The notes beneath the pieces were generated by a model. The model ran no database searches, was not told the origin of the DNA, and worked only from the letters and a program-made list of their open reading frames with translations. From Polaribacter gangjinensis (lineage in GTDB: Bacteria > Bacteroidota > Bacteroidia > Flavobacteriales > Flavobacteriaceae): a DNA stretch of 64,000 nt. The stretch spans positions 2,249,501-2,313,500 of the forward strand of contig NZ_CP150662.1 in assembly GCF_038024125.1 (NCBI RefSeq). The letters are read 5' to 3'. Shown in pieces: positions 18,801 through 28,245 of this stretch (position 1 is the stretch's first letter; each line of letters starts with the position of its first letter). Both the position numbers and the translations under genes were made by a program.

Positions 18801-18980
18801 GATAGATTGATTTTTGTGAATGACGAAGTTGTAATCATCGATTATAAAACAGGAAATCAACTTGTTTCTCATCAACAACAGTTGTTTAAATATCAAAAAG
18901 TTCTTGAAAAAATGAATTGTAAGGTTCGTGAAAAATTACTCATATATATAGGAGAGACAATTGATGTTGTGAAAGTGTAA
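15825..18980 (+). CDS. UvrD/RecB-family helicase-nuclease (AddA-like)
   Basis: 1051-residue ATP-dependent DNA helicase with a C-terminal nuclease, probably for double-strand break resection. Walker A NASAGSGKT is at 11-19. Later motifs are FAITFTNKAAGEMKERV-like LAITFTNKAAGEMKERV, DEMQDTSELQWQ, LLVGDGKQAIYRWRGG, IMTIHKAKGLEFPVVIFP and LLYVALTRA. The C-terminal PD-(D/E)XK nuclease has GNLIHEMLAQI, IPDRLIF near 992 and VIIDYKTG near 1005. GTG at 15825 is taken as start because Walker A follows almost at once. An AddB-type partner is usual but none is next to it here. Confidence 0.9.
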   Translation: MQQSATFQVYNASAGSGKTFTLVKEYLKILLSTENIFAFQKILAITFTNKAAGEMKERVLTSLEAFSEGKETDLLQQILREIPVDKEIIRVRSQKILDAILQNYSAFSITTIDSFTHKIIKNFAYDLGLSLNFEVEMDAQSLLNEAVDVLISKIGTDKKLTEILIDYSLDKTDDDTSWDITKELNDFSKILLNEDDIKHFKNLKNKTLDDFFDLKKRLQKSKILIENQFIEFADEVLSFIKAKNLLDNDFSYSDYPNHFKKLKNLNFENLNFEGRLHKSIESSKDLYSAKTSKTSKLVLDENKEQFQKYYYQSKELFERLFPDYNVNKLVLKSIIPLAVLNHINSELETIKNQNNIRLNAEFNLLISDQLKEQPAPFIYERIGQRFQNYFIDEMQDTSELQWQNLIPLIDNVLSQENGSLLLVGDGKQAIYRWRGGKAAQFINLGSAPENPFQTQKSLHILETNYRSFAEIINFNNSFFTHLSNFLANESYQKLFFEGNNQLENSKKGGFVSITFIDKEEEVDEVESENETQKTAYPKKVFDKIIDIQQQFSLHEICVLTRTKKDGIAIANYLQEHEIPIISSETLLLKNNQKVIFIVNFLQLMHHPEDEETRFEMLYFLHEHLQIPTTKHEFFERFIKFENQQLFKKLKEFEIYFDETNFQQLPLYEKVEEIIRSFHLVTSSDAYVQFFLDVVLEQQNKGSDISDFVDCWEIKKETLSIVAPESANAVQIMTIHKAKGLEFPVVIFPCDVDIYQQIKPKVWLDELPKNYEPFTELLVDFKKDLQLISDRGIAIYKQQREELELDNFNLLYVALTRAVEQLHIITGNKLPKKEKENPTFFSEFFKIFLKENNYWDESVFEYNFGNNIRVSITKNVEVISEVHEKFISIPWKEQNLVLLASASKLWDTTQGKAIEFGNLIHEMLAQIFTFHDIEKVVKSYFNEGYISSDELKIIEKIIQNIVFHPTLKTYFSEDVIVFNEREIVDDEQKIIIPDRLIFVNDEVVIIDYKTGNQLVSHQQQLFKYQKVLEKMNCKVREKLLIYIGETIDVVKV

Positions 18981-18999
18981 CTAAGAAAGTGAAACTTTG

Positions 19000-19007
19000 T
19001 AACTTTG
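19000..19007 (+). promoter_or_regulatory. -7 promoter box of kbl
   Basis: TAACTTTG, 21 bases before the kbl ATG, fits TAnnTTTG; no -33 box at the standard spacing. Confidence 0.45.
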
Positions 19008-19028
19008 TGTTCTCAAAAAAGATAAATC

Positions 19029-20222
19029 ATGTACGGAAAAATTAAAGATACACTTCAAGCCGAAATCGAATATTTAAAAAATAATGGATTGTTTAAATCC
19101 GAACGAATTATTACTTCCTCACAAGATGCTGTTATTAAAATTTCAACAGGCGAAGAAGTCATTAATTTTTGTGCTAATAATTACTTAGGATTGTCAAATC
19201 ATCCTGAGGTAATTCAAGCAGCAAAAGACACCTTAGATTCTCATGGATTTGGAATGTCATCAGTTCGTTTTATTTGTGGTACACAAGATATTCATAAACA
19301 ATTAGAGAAAAAAATTGCTGATTTTTACACAACAGAAGATACCATTTTGTACGCAGCAGCTTTTGATGCAAATGGTGGAGTTTTTGAGCCTTTATTTACG
19401 CAAGATGATGCTATAATTTCTGATAGTTTAAATCATGCCTCAATTATTGATGGAGTTCGTTTGTGTAAATCAGCACGTTATCGTTATGAAAATAATGATA
19501 TGAATTCTTTGGAAGAACAATTAATTGAAGCAACTAAAAAAAATCATCGATTTAAAATCATCGTAACTGATGGCGTTTTTTCAATGGATGGAATTGTTGC
19601 TAAATTAGATGAAATTTGTGATTTGGCAGATAAATACGATGCATTAGTCATGGTTGATGAATGTCATGCAGCAGGATTTATTGGAAAAACAGGAAGAGGA
19701 ACTGTTGAGTTAAAAAATGTGATGAATAGAGTTGATATAATAACAGGAACTCTTGGAAAAGCATTAGGAGGTGCAATGGGTGGCTATACTACAGGCAAAA
19801 AAGAAATCATTGAAATTTTAAGACAAAAATCTAGGCCATATTTATTTTCAAATTCATTAGCTCCAACAATTGTAGGTGCCTCATTAAAAGTATTTGATCT
19901 TATCTCAAATGATACAACTTTGAGAGATAAACTAGAATGGAATACCAATTATTTCAGAACCGAAATGGAAAAAGCCGGTTTCGATTTGGTTGGAGCAGAT
20001 GCTGCTATAGTGCCAGTTATGTTATATGACGCAAAACTATCTCAAACAATGGCAAATGAATTGTTGAAAGAAGGGATTTATGTTATAGGTTTCTTTTATC
20101 CTGTGGTGCCAAAAGAAAAAGCAAGAATCAGAGTTCAGTTGTCAGCTGCTCACGATAAAATTCATTTAGATAAAGCAATATCAGCTTTTATAAAAGTAGG
20201 AAAATCATTGAATATCATTTAG
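19029..20222 (+). CDS. kbl: Glycine C-acetyltransferase (2-amino-3-ketobutyrate CoA ligase)
   Basis: 397-residue PLP enzyme of the alpha-oxoamine synthase family that cleaves 2-amino-3-ketobutyrate with CoA to glycine and acetyl-CoA in threonine breakdown. Signatures are [26 protein letters not shown] (typical of Kbl), [11 protein letters not shown] and the PLP lysine near 244 in [13 protein letters not shown]. Length is normal. No threonine dehydrogenase gene is adjacent. A related 8-amino-7-oxononanoate or serine palmitoyl transferase role is less likely given the SVRFICGTQ motif. Confidence 0.93.
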   Translation: MYGKIKDTLQAEIEYLKNNGLFKSERIITSSQDAVIKISTGEEVINFCANNYLGLSNHPEVIQAAKDTLDSHGFGMSSVRFICGTQDIHKQLEKKIADFYTTEDTILYAAAFDANGGVFEPLFTQDDAIISDSLNHASIIDGVRLCKSARYRYENNDMNSLEEQLIEATKKNHRFKIIVTDGVFSMDGIVAKLDEICDLADKYDALVMVDECHAAGFIGKTGRGTVELKNVMNRVDIITGTLGKALGGAMGGYTTGKKEIIEILRQKSRPYLFSNSLAPTIVGASLKVFDLISNDTTLRDKLEWNTNYFRTEMEKAGFDLVGADAAIVPVMLYDAKLSQTMANELLKEGIYVIGFFYPVVPKEKARIRVQLSAAHDKIHLDKAISAFIKVGKSLNII

Positions 20223-20268
20223 ATTTACAAAAAAAACTTGTGATTTGTTTAACTTTTTGTAGATTTGC

Positions 20269-20299
20269 TTTGCAGATTAGTAATAACGACTTACTTTTG
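20269..20299 (+). promoter_or_regulatory. Consensus promoter of the OmpA-family gene
   Basis: TTTG (20269-20272), 19 bases, then TACTTTTG (20292-20299): a full match to the Bacteroidota TTTG-N19-TAnnTTTG architecture. The predicted transcription start is near 20306, giving a leader of about 33 bases. Strong consensus suits an abundant outer membrane protein. Confidence 0.75.
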
Positions 20300-20338
20300 C
20301 GTACAATAAAAACGAACTTTTAATTTAAAAATTTGATA

Positions 20339-21694
20339 ATGAAACAATTAAAATTAGCTGTGATAGCTTTGTTTACGTTAGTAACAGTTAGCAACGTAAG
20401 CGCACAGGATGAAAACAACCCATGGGCAATAGGCTTTGGTGTAAACATTGTAGACTTTTACGGTGGAAACAATTTTTCTGACCAAATGAAAGATTGGTTA
20501 GGTAATAAAGATTGGAATTTTTTACCATCAATTTCTAGAATCACTGCTGAAAAATACTTAGACAAAGGTTTTTCTTTACAATTTGCAGGTTCTTTAAATA
20601 AAATTACTCACGAACTTACAGAAGGAGATGTTGATGCACTTTATTATTCTTTAGGTGTAAATGTAAAGTATGATTTGAATAAACTTGTAGGAGAAACAGG
20701 TTGGTTTGATCCTTTTGTTTATTTAGGTGGTAACTATGTTTCTTTTAATTCTAATTCTGAGGGAATGTTAAATCTTGGTTTTGGTTTCAACACTTGGTTT
20801 AACGACAGTTTTGGTTTAAGTTTCCAAACAGGAACTAACAAAGGTTTTTCTGATGAAGTAAGATCTCATTACCAATCTTCTTTAGGTGTTGTAATCAAAT
20901 TTGGAGGGAAAGATTCAGATGGAGATGGAATTTACGATAAATATGACCAATGTCCAGAAGTTGCTGGTTTAAAAGAGTTTAATGGTTGTCCAGATTCAGA
21001 CGGAGATGGTATTAAAGATTCAGATGATGCTTGTCCTCAAGTTGCTGGTTTAGCTTCAATGAATGGTTGTCCTGATACAGATGGAGATGGTATTGCTGAT
21101 AAAGATGATATGTGTCCAAATGAAAAAGGTACAAAAGCAAACAAAGGTTGTCCAGATACAGATGGAGATGGTTTAGTTGATAAAGACGATAAATGTCCTA
21201 CAGTAGCAGGTCCTGTTGCAAACGGTGGATGTCCTTGGCCAGATACAGATGGAGATGGTGTATTAGACAAAGATGATAAATGTCCAAAAGAAGTTGGTCC
21301 TGCATCAAATGGTGGATGTCCAGAAGTTATTTCTAAAGATGCTGAAGATTCATTAGGTGAATTTGCAAAAGCAATTTTATTCAACACAGGTAAATCATCT
21401 TTCAAACCAGGAGTAACTGAAAAATTAGATGCTATTGTTGATGTAATGAACAAATATCCTAATGCTAAGTTTACAATTGAAGGTCATACAGATAGTACAG
21501 GTTCAGCAAATGTAAATGCTAGACTTTCTAAATCAAGAGCTATGGCAGTTAGAGATTATTTAGTGAAAAAAGGAGTTGATACAACACGTTTGGAAGCTCA
21601 AGGATTCGGTGAAGGTCAACCAATCGCTTCAAATGATACTGCTGAAGGAAGAGAGCAAAATAGAAGAGTTGTTGTAAAAGTTACAAATAAATAA
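20339..21694 (+). CDS. OmpA-family outer membrane protein with thrombospondin type 3 repeats
   Basis: 451-residue envelope protein anchoring the outer membrane to peptidoglycan. It has a signal peptide ([18 protein letters not shown]), an N-terminal beta-barrel of about 180 residues ([15 protein letters not shown]), then five calcium-binding thrombospondin-3 repeats of the type [19 protein letters not shown]. The C-terminal OmpA domain has [26 protein letters not shown] and the Arg/Asn-rich [12 protein letters not shown], including the Asp and Arg that bind diaminopimelate. The ATG at 20339 is preferred to a TTG two codons earlier. Followed by a strong terminator. Confidence 0.93.
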   Translation: MKQLKLAVIALFTLVTVSNVSAQDENNPWAIGFGVNIVDFYGGNNFSDQMKDWLGNKDWNFLPSISRITAEKYLDKGFSLQFAGSLNKITHELTEGDVDALYYSLGVNVKYDLNKLVGETGWFDPFVYLGGNYVSFNSNSEGMLNLGFGFNTWFNDSFGLSFQTGTNKGFSDEVRSHYQSSLGVVIKFGGKDSDGDGIYDKYDQCPEVAGLKEFNGCPDSDGDGIKDSDDACPQVAGLASMNGCPDTDGDGIADKDDMCPNEKGTKANKGCPDTDGDGLVDKDDKCPTVAGPVANGGCPWPDTDGDGVLDKDDKCPKEVGPASNGGCPEVISKDAEDSLGEFAKAILFNTGKSSFKPGVTEKLDAIVDVMNKYPNAKFTIEGHTDSTGSANVNARLSKSRAMAVRDYLVKKGVDTTRLEAQGFGEGQPIASNDTAEGREQNRRVVVKVTNK

Positions 21695-21717
21695 TAATTT
21701 ATTATTTTATAAATTTG

Positions 21718-21748
21718 AAAAGCCTCACCTTTTTGGTGAGGCTTTTTT
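21718..21748 (+). terminator. Rho-independent terminator after the OmpA gene
   Basis: Nine-base stem AGCCTCACC / GGTGAGGCT around a T5 loop, followed by a T run. Confidence 0.9.
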
Positions 21749-21795
21749 ATTTACACTATTTTTAAATTTATTTTTTTAATTACGTTCAAAAGAAT

Positions 21796-21803
21796 TACCT
21801 TTG
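21796..21803 (+). promoter_or_regulatory. -7 promoter box of atpD-atpC
   Basis: TACCTTTG, about 60 bases before the atpD ATG and downstream of the preceding terminator; fits TAnnTTTG. Confidence 0.55.
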
Positions 21804-21849
21804 CGCCTTGAAATAAAATGATTAATTTCTAACAATAAACATTAATTAA

Positions 21850-23373
<1,524 letters not shown>

Positions 23374-23384
23374 ATCTAGTTTTC

Positions 23385-23420
23385 AGTTTTCAGTTTTAGT
23401 GTTAACTAAAACTGAAAACT
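23385..23420. repeat. Perfect 16-bp inverted repeat between atpD and atpC
   Basis: AGTTTTCAGTTTTAGT, a GTTA spacer, then its exact reverse complement, inside a 69-base intercistronic gap. There is no T run on either side, so it is not a standard terminator. It may stabilise or tune the atpD-atpC transcript, or be a remnant of a short intergenic repeat. Confidence 0.8.
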
Positions 23421-23442
23421 AAAGACTAAAAACACTTAAATT

Positions 23443-23724
23443 ATGTTTTTAGAAATTGTAACACCAGAGGCTATTTTGTTTTCATCAGAAGTTGATTCAA
23501 TTTCTGTTCCAGGAGTTAATGGAGAATTTCAAATGTTGAATAATCACGCACCAGTTGTTTCTGTTTTGAAATCTGGAGAAGTTAAAATTCAAGCTTCTAA
23601 TTACTCTATTGCAGAAAAGTATCAAAATAAATTTTCAAAAACTGCTGATGGTAAACTAACTTTAACTATCAATTCAGGTACTTTAGAGCTGAATGACAAT
23701 AAAGCGATTATTTTGGCTGATTAA
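23443..23724 (+). CDS. atpC: ATP synthase F1 subunit epsilon
   Basis: 93-residue central-stalk subunit of F1. It has the N-terminal beta-sandwich (FLEIVTPEAILFSSEVDSISVPGVNGEFQMLNNHAPVVSVL) characteristic of the family. The C-terminal helical hairpin, which in E. coli inhibits ATP hydrolysis, is missing, as is usual for the short Bacteroidota form. It is second gene of the atpD-atpC pair and is followed by tandem terminators. Confidence 0.95.
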   Translation: MFLEIVTPEAILFSSEVDSISVPGVNGEFQMLNNHAPVVSVLKSGEVKIQASNYSIAEKYQNKFSKTADGKLTLTINSGTLELNDNKAIILAD

Positions 23725-23745
23725 ATTTTAGCCATTTCAATATTT

Positions 23746-23782
23746 AAAAATCTCAAAACTTTATTGTTTTGAGATTTTTTTT
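23746..23782 (+). terminator. Rho-independent terminator after atpC
   Basis: TCTCAAAAC / GTTTTGAGA stem with a short AT loop, flanked by A5 and T8 runs. Confidence 0.85.
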
Positions 23783-23798
23783 TCAAATTATTGAAAAG

Positions 23799-23828
23799 AA
23801 AAAACACCTTTTAATAAAGGTGTTTTTA
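23799..23828. terminator. Second hairpin after atpC
   Basis: AAAACACCTTT and AAAGGTGTTTT form an 11-base stem around TAAT with a T-rich end; a backup terminator, possibly active on both strands. Confidence 0.7.
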
Positions 23829-23903
23829 TAAAGCAATTTTCCCTAACGACTTTATAAAAGTCATTTTCTACAACAAAGGTCTATTATATTAGGTTAAAAA
23901 TTT

Positions 23904-23931
23904 ACAGGAAAAATCCTGTTTTTTATACAGG
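23904..23931. promoter_or_regulatory. Three phased ACAGG half-sites before the two-component operon
   Basis: ACAGG (23904-23908), CCTGT (23915-23919) and ACAGG (23927-23931) alternate in orientation with centres 11 and 12 bases apart, about one helical turn. They lie roughly 80-110 bases before the lipoprotein gene. This could be the binding region of the response regulator at 25963. Confidence 0.4.
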
Positions 23932-24012
23932 AAAAACACCCTAAATTGTTCTATATTTTTTACGTAAATTAGATTTATATTTCATTGATTCATCCACTAA
24001 AGCTAATTTAAA

Positions 24013-24606
24013 ATGAAAATTCAATTTTTTACAGCATCCTTTTTTTTATTCCTGTTAGTTTCTTGCAATGAGAAACCACAAAACTCATCAACCTGTTATC
24101 TAAATGATAGTAGGCCTTCGCAGGCTATTTCTTACGAAGAAATGGCTGCAATGATAGATGCTTTTGACTCAGGATCTAAAAAAGAGTTAGACAAATACTT
24201 GAAGAAAGTTTCTAATGGAAAAGATTCCATTTCAACGATTTATAGTTGGTATAAATTAGAAGATTTGAAACAATATATTGCTTATATTGAAAAAATTTCT
24301 AAAGAGAAAGGTATTCCTGTAACAGGTCTAAGAATTTATCCCTCTGAATATCCTGAAAATTTTGTAAATCAAAAATTGAAAGGAAGACAAACACTTATTT
24401 TTACGCCAACAACAACTATTGATGGTAAAGATGATGTTGCTTTTGAACCTTTGTACTCAGAAACTGGAAAACCTGCTTTAATATCAGAATTTTTAGAAAA
24501 AGCACGAATGAAAATGTCAAAAAATAGTAGTTATTTAAAGTCAACAGACACCACAACCATACAAAGTTCATCAGCAAATAGAATAATAACTTCACCCCCT
24601 TATTAA
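24013..24606 (+). CDS. Putative lipoprotein of unknown function
   Basis: 197-residue lipoprotein precursor: hydrophobic signal ending in the lipobox LLVSC with Cys18 as the lipidated residue. The mature part is hydrophilic and mixed alpha/beta; recognisable segments are ISYEEMAAMIDAFDSGSKKEL, ITGLRIYP-like VTGLRIYPSEYPEN and LIFTPTTTIDGKDD. The C-terminal 40 residues are Ser/Thr-rich and probably disordered. I do not recognise a family. It is the first of four closely spaced genes ending in a two-component system, so it may help sense an envelope signal. Confidence 0.75.
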   Translation: MKIQFFTASFFLFLLVSCNEKPQNSSTCYLNDSRPSQAISYEEMAAMIDAFDSGSKKELDKYLKKVSNGKDSISTIYSWYKLEDLKQYIAYIEKISKEKGIPVTGLRIYPSEYPENFVNQKLKGRQTLIFTPTTTIDGKDDVAFEPLYSETGKPALISEFLEKARMKMSKNSSYLKSTDTTTIQSSSANRIITSPPY

Positions 24607-24611
24607 TTTAT

Positions 24612-25247
24612 ATGATCTCAGATGATGGTTTATTAATTAAGATAATTGGAAGATATTTACCATATTTAACACTATCGTTATGTTTTGTGCTTTATAAAAA
24701 TTACAAATCAAATACTTATTATAAATATTTTATTCTCTATCTTCTAACGATAATAATTTTTGATTTATTAGCGCATTTTATTTTTGTGAAAGATAATATT
24801 ACGTTTTTCAATGTCTACACCTTTTTTGAGTTTAATTTATTTGCGCTGATTTATTATCAATTGATAAAAGAAAAAATCAGATTGGTCATCTTAAAAGTTT
24901 TAATGATAACATTTAATACGGTCTATTTTCTTAGTTTTTATTTTGATTTCTACATACTATATACTATCCCTTTAGAAGGTGTTTTTAATAGTATCATAGT
25001 AATATTATTTTTTGTTGATTTATTAAATTCTGATGAAATTTTAAATTACAAGAAACTTTTATCTTTTTGGATTTCAGTAAGTTTTTTAATTTTTTATTTA
25101 ACTTCTGTGCCATTTTGGTCTTTATATTATTCAAGTATATTTGAAACTAGAGCAATGTTTCCTATAATTTATTATCTTGCTACTATATTTCAATTAATTT
25201 TCATTTATGGTTTACTAGCATGCAAGAAAACGGAAAGTTTGTATTAG
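24612..25247 (+). CDS. Polytopic membrane protein of unknown function
   Basis: 211-residue inner membrane protein with about six or seven hydrophobic segments and only short loops, rich in Phe, Tyr, Ile and Leu (for example FFNVYTFFEFNLFALIYYQL and SVPFWSLYYSSIF). No family motif is recognised. It begins 5 bases after the lipoprotein stop and its last 28 bases overlap the histidine kinase gene in another frame, so translation is likely coupled. Because the kinase has no sensor domain of its own, this protein is a candidate signal-receiving partner; that is inference from position. Confidence 0.75.
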   Translation: MISDDGLLIKIIGRYLPYLTLSLCFVLYKNYKSNTYYKYFILYLLTIIIFDLLAHFIFVKDNITFFNVYTFFEFNLFALIYYQLIKEKIRLVILKVLMITFNTVYFLSFYFDFYILYTIPLEGVFNSIIVILFFVDLLNSDEILNYKKLLSFWISVSFLIFYLTSVPFWSLYYSSIFETRAMFPIIYYLATIFQLIFIYGLLACKKTESLY

Positions 25248-25966
25248 TTGTTTCTACAATACTGATTCTTATTATCGTAATTTCTTTAATAATTTTATTC
25301 ACAGTTTTTCAAAAAAAGAAAAACGATTTGGTTGAGAAACAATTGGAAGAAAAAAAACGGTTTGAAAGAGAAATTGCTGAAACCCAAATAGAAATTAGAG
25401 AAGAAACTTTACGAAATATAAGTTGGGAATTGCATGACAATATTGGTCAATTGCTCACTTTGGCTAAAATTCAACTACAAAATACCACTAAAGAAAATAT
25501 ACAAGAGGTTTCAGAAACGATCGCAAAAGGATTGAAAGAAGTAAGAGCATTGTCTAAATTAATCAATCCTGAAGCCATTAAAAATATCGATTTACAAGAA
25601 GCGCTTCAATTAGAAATAGATCGTTTTAATCGATTAAATTTCATCAAATCTGAATTGAAAATTATAGGAAATCAACAAAAAATTGATGAGAAATCGGGAA
25701 TTATTATTTTTAGAATTTTACAAGAATTTTTTTCAAATACAATCAAACATGCCAAAGCATCAGAACTTACTGTTTTAATGGATTATCAAGAAACAATGTT
25801 GCAAATTTCGGTTTCAGATAATGGCATTGGATTTTCTTCAGATGAAAAAATGGAAGGGATAGGATTAAGCAATATTAAAAATAGAGCAAAACTCATTGGC
25901 GCTAACATCCAATTTCATTCCGAAAAAGACAAAGGAACCTCCTTAAAAATTCAATATTTATTATGA
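25220..25966 (+). CDS. NarL-type sensor histidine kinase without a sensor domain
   Basis: 248-residue membrane histidine kinase of the HisKA_3 class. One N-terminal transmembrane helix (residues about 8-30) leads into a charged coiled coil (KKKNDLVEKQLEEKKRFE), then the dimerisation and phosphoacceptor helix with His72 in WELHDNIGQLL. The ATPase domain has an N box (EFFSNTIKHA), SDNGIGF and EGIGLSNIKNRA. There is no periplasmic or PAS domain, so input must come through the membrane helix or a partner. Its last four bases overlap the response regulator gene (ATGA). Confidence 0.9.
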   Translation: MQENGKFVLVVSTILILIIVISLIILFTVFQKKKNDLVEKQLEEKKRFEREIAETQIEIREETLRNISWELHDNIGQLLTLAKIQLQNTTKENIQEVSETIAKGLKEVRALSKLINPEAIKNIDLQEALQLEIDRFNRLNFIKSELKIIGNQQKIDEKSGIIIFRILQEFFSNTIKHAKASELTVLMDYQETMLQISVSDNGIGFSSDEKMEGIGLSNIKNRAKLIGANIQFHSEKDKGTSLKIQYLL

Positions 25967-26607
25967 AAAAATATTCAGTGGTTGTTGTTGACGATCACAC
26001 GTTATTATCTCAAGCTATTGAAAGTATGGTAAATACTTTTAATGAATTTAAAGTGTTGTACACCTGTAAAAATGGGCAGGAATTAGTAGATGTAATTGGC
26101 AAATCTCCTAATAATATTCCTCATGTGATTTTGATGGATGTTCATATGCCCATCTTAAATGGCATTGAAACAACTGCAATTATAACTCAAAATTATCCAT
26201 CAGTACATGTTATGGCGCTTTCTGTTGAAGATGATGATACTACAATTTTAAAAATGTTAAAAGCTGGTGCAATAGGTTATTTACTAAAAGACACTGAAAA
26301 AAGTGTATTAGAAAAAGCACTCACAGAAATTGTTGAAAATGGATTTTACCACACCAACAATGTAACAAATTTGTTGATGAAATCATTAAACGGATTGGTT
26401 GAAGAAGAAATTTCACTGAAAGAACACGAAATAACATTTCTTAAATTGGCTTGTTCTGAGTTGACCTACAGAGAAATAGCTGAAAAAATGTGTTTAAGTC
26501 CGAAAACTGTTGATGGTTACAGAGATGCATTATTTACTAAATGCAATGTAAAAAACAGAATTGGTTTGGTAATATATGCCATAAAAAATAAAATTTACAC
26601 TGTTTAA
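25963..26607 (+). CDS. NarL/LuxR-family response regulator
   Basis: 214-residue transcription factor, cognate partner of the kinase directly upstream. The receiver domain has the acidic pocket DD at 10-11, phosphoacceptor Asp59 in LMDVHMP and the conserved lysine in YLLKDTEK. A GerE/LuxR helix-turn-helix follows (LKEHEITFLKLACSELTYREIAEKM, then SPKTVDGYRD). It ends 20 bases before rbfA, which has its own promoter. Its target is unknown; the ACAGG half-sites before the operon are candidates. Confidence 0.92.
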   Translation: MKKYSVVVVDDHTLLSQAIESMVNTFNEFKVLYTCKNGQELVDVIGKSPNNIPHVILMDVHMPILNGIETTAIITQNYPSVHVMALSVEDDDTTILKMLKAGAIGYLLKDTEKSVLEKALTEIVENGFYHTNNVTNLLMKSLNGLVEEEISLKEHEITFLKLACSELTYREIAEKMCLSPKTVDGYRDALFTKCNVKNRIGLVIYAIKNKIYTV

Positions 26608-26615
26608 AAATTGTG

Positions 26616-26623
26616 TAAATTTG
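26616..26623 (+). promoter_or_regulatory. -7 promoter box of rbfA
   Basis: TAAATTTG ends only 4 bases before the rbfA ATG, so the transcript is predicted to be leaderless or nearly so. Confidence 0.5.
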
Positions 26624-26627
26624 CAGC

Positions 26628-27023
26628 ATGGAAGAAACAAACAGACAACGAAAAATTGCAGGAGTTTTGCAAAAAGATTTGGTAGATGTGTTGCAAAAAG
26701 CAGCACAAGATGGAATGAAAGGTGTCATAATCTCTGTTTCTAAAGTAAGTGTTACTTCAGATTTGGGTGTGGCAAAAGTGTACTTGAGTATTTTTCCTTC
26801 TGAAAAAAGAGATGAAATTGTAAAAGGAGTGCAATCAAATACCCCTTTAATTCGTCATGAAATGGCGCAAAGAACTAAAAATCAATTGCGTAGAATGCCA
26901 GAGTTATTGTTTTTTGGTGATGACACGTTAGATTATTTAGAAAAAATTGATAATTCTTTGCAAGGAAAAGACGAAAATCCAATAAAAAATCCGGAGTTAT
27001 TGCCAAGACGTCAAAAAAGATAA
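26628..27023 (+). CDS. rbfA: Ribosome-binding factor A
   Basis: 131-residue KH-type protein that assists late maturation of the 30S ribosomal subunit. RQRKIAGVLQKDLVDVLQ begins the fold. The segments VSVTSDLGVAKVYLSIFPSE and LRRMPELLFFGDDTLDYLEKIDNSL match the family closely. The C-terminal tail (PELLPRRQKR) is basic. It precedes the LolC-like permease gene by 10 bases and is probably cotranscribed with it. Confidence 0.95.
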   Translation: MEETNRQRKIAGVLQKDLVDVLQKAAQDGMKGVIISVSKVSVTSDLGVAKVYLSIFPSEKRDEIVKGVQSNTPLIRHEMAQRTKNQLRRMPELLFFGDDTLDYLEKIDNSLQGKDENPIKNPELLPRRQKR

Positions 27024-27033
27024 TCTCAATTCT

Positions 27034-28239
27034 TTGCGTTTTTCAACCTACATAGCCAAAAGATATTTATTTACTAAAACCAGTAATAACGCTATCAATA
27101 TCATCACCATTATAGCTTCTTTTGGAGTTATTGTTGGTTCATTGGCTTTGTTTATAATCCTTTCAGGGTTTTCGGGTTTGCGTACTTTTAGTTACGGATT
27201 GTTAGATAGTGCAAGTCCTGATATAAAAATTACTGCCACAAAAGGGAAATCTTTTTTAATTACTGATTCAATTTCAAAAATTTTATATCAAAATACTGAT
27301 ATAAAATCAGTTGCGAAAGTCATTGAAGAACGCGTTTTTCTTGAATATGAAGACAAAAACGAAATTGCTTTTATCAAAGGAGTTTCATCAAATTATCCTG
27401 AAATCACAAGAATTGATTCCACTCTCAGCACAGGAATTTGGATTGACACCAATTATGTAAATACAGCTGTAATTGGGCGCACAATTGCATTGAAACTCTC
27501 TTTAGGCGTTCGAAATTTTACAGAACCATTGCGAATTTTAGTGCCAAAACCAGGTACAGGATTTATAAACCCTCAAAATGCATTTTACAAAACCGAAGTT
27601 CAAATTATTGGTTTATATACTGGTACTGAAGAGTTTGAAAGTAAATATGTGTTTGTAGATATTGATCAAGCTGCTGATTTATTAAAATTTCAAAAAAGTC
27701 AAATTTCAGCTTTTGAAATTAAATTGAAAAATGCATCAATTGCTGATAAAACTGCAAAACAACTTCAAAATGATTTGGGAACTAATTTTACAATACAAAC
27801 TAAAGAGCAACTCAATGAAGTTTTTTATAAGGTAATAAATACCGAAAATTTTGTGTCGTATTTGATTTTTACTTTGATTATCATTATTGCTTTGTTCAAC
27901 GTAATTGGCTCTATCATTATGATGATTATTGATAAAAAAGACAATCTAAAAACCTTATTTAGTTTGGGAGCAACAGTTGCTGAAATCAAAAAAATATTTG
28001 TGATTCAAGGATTTTTATTAACGTTTTTTGGAATGATTTTCGGACTTTTTTTGGGAGTGATATTGGTGTTACTTCAAAAAAAATATGGATGGTTTATGAT
28101 TACTGAAAGTTTAGCATATCCAGTAGAATTTCGATTTACGAATTTATTGGTTGTCGTATTTACGATTACTATTTTAGGATATATTGCGGCAAAAATTGCG
28201 AGTAGTAGAATTAGTAAGGAGTTTATTGAAAAAAATTAA
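27034..28239 (+). CDS. LolC/E-like ABC transporter permease
   Basis: 401-residue inner membrane permease of the FtsX/MacB superfamily. It begins FSTYIAKRYLFTKTSNNAINIITIIASFGVIVGSLALF-type sequence, with YIAKRYLF as the LolC/E signature and one transmembrane helix. A long periplasmic domain (about 45-265) follows, then three helices near the C-terminus (LIIIIALFNVIGSIIMMI, GMIFGLFLGVILVLL, VVVFTITILGYIAAKI). The family moves lipoproteins out of the inner membrane or exports other molecules, needing a LolD-type ATPase, which is not adjacent. The start is TTG at 27034, 10 bases after rbfA. Confidence 0.85.
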   Translation: MRFSTYIAKRYLFTKTSNNAINIITIIASFGVIVGSLALFIILSGFSGLRTFSYGLLDSASPDIKITATKGKSFLITDSISKILYQNTDIKSVAKVIEERVFLEYEDKNEIAFIKGVSSNYPEITRIDSTLSTGIWIDTNYVNTAVIGRTIALKLSLGVRNFTEPLRILVPKPGTGFINPQNAFYKTEVQIIGLYTGTEEFESKYVFVDIDQAADLLKFQKSQISAFEIKLKNASIADKTAKQLQNDLGTNFTIQTKEQLNEVFYKVINTENFVSYLIFTLIIIIALFNVIGSIIMMIIDKKDNLKTLFSLGATVAEIKKIFVIQGFLLTFFGMIFGLFLGVILVLLQKKYGWFMITESLAYPVEFRFTNLLVVVFTITILGYIAAKIASSRISKEFIEKN

Positions 28240-28245
28240 CTTATT

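Noticed and set aside
20920-21330. Regularly spaced DNA repeats resembling a CRISPR array
   Set aside because: The repeats (GATGGAGATGG and similar) are in frame and encode the calcium-binding DxDGDG units of the OmpA protein; no constant repeat with unique spacers and no cas genes.
21037-21453. A 138-codon Pro/Ser-rich reading frame on the minus strand inside the OmpA gene
   Set aside because: It is the antisense image of the thrombospondin-3 repeats, whose repetitive codons keep the opposite frame open; no start region or promoter supports it.
23387-23418. TTTAG...CTAAA dyad between atpD and atpC as a second metal-repressor operator
   Set aside because: The match lies inside a longer perfect hairpin downstream of the promoter and next to no metal gene, so coincidence is the simpler reading.
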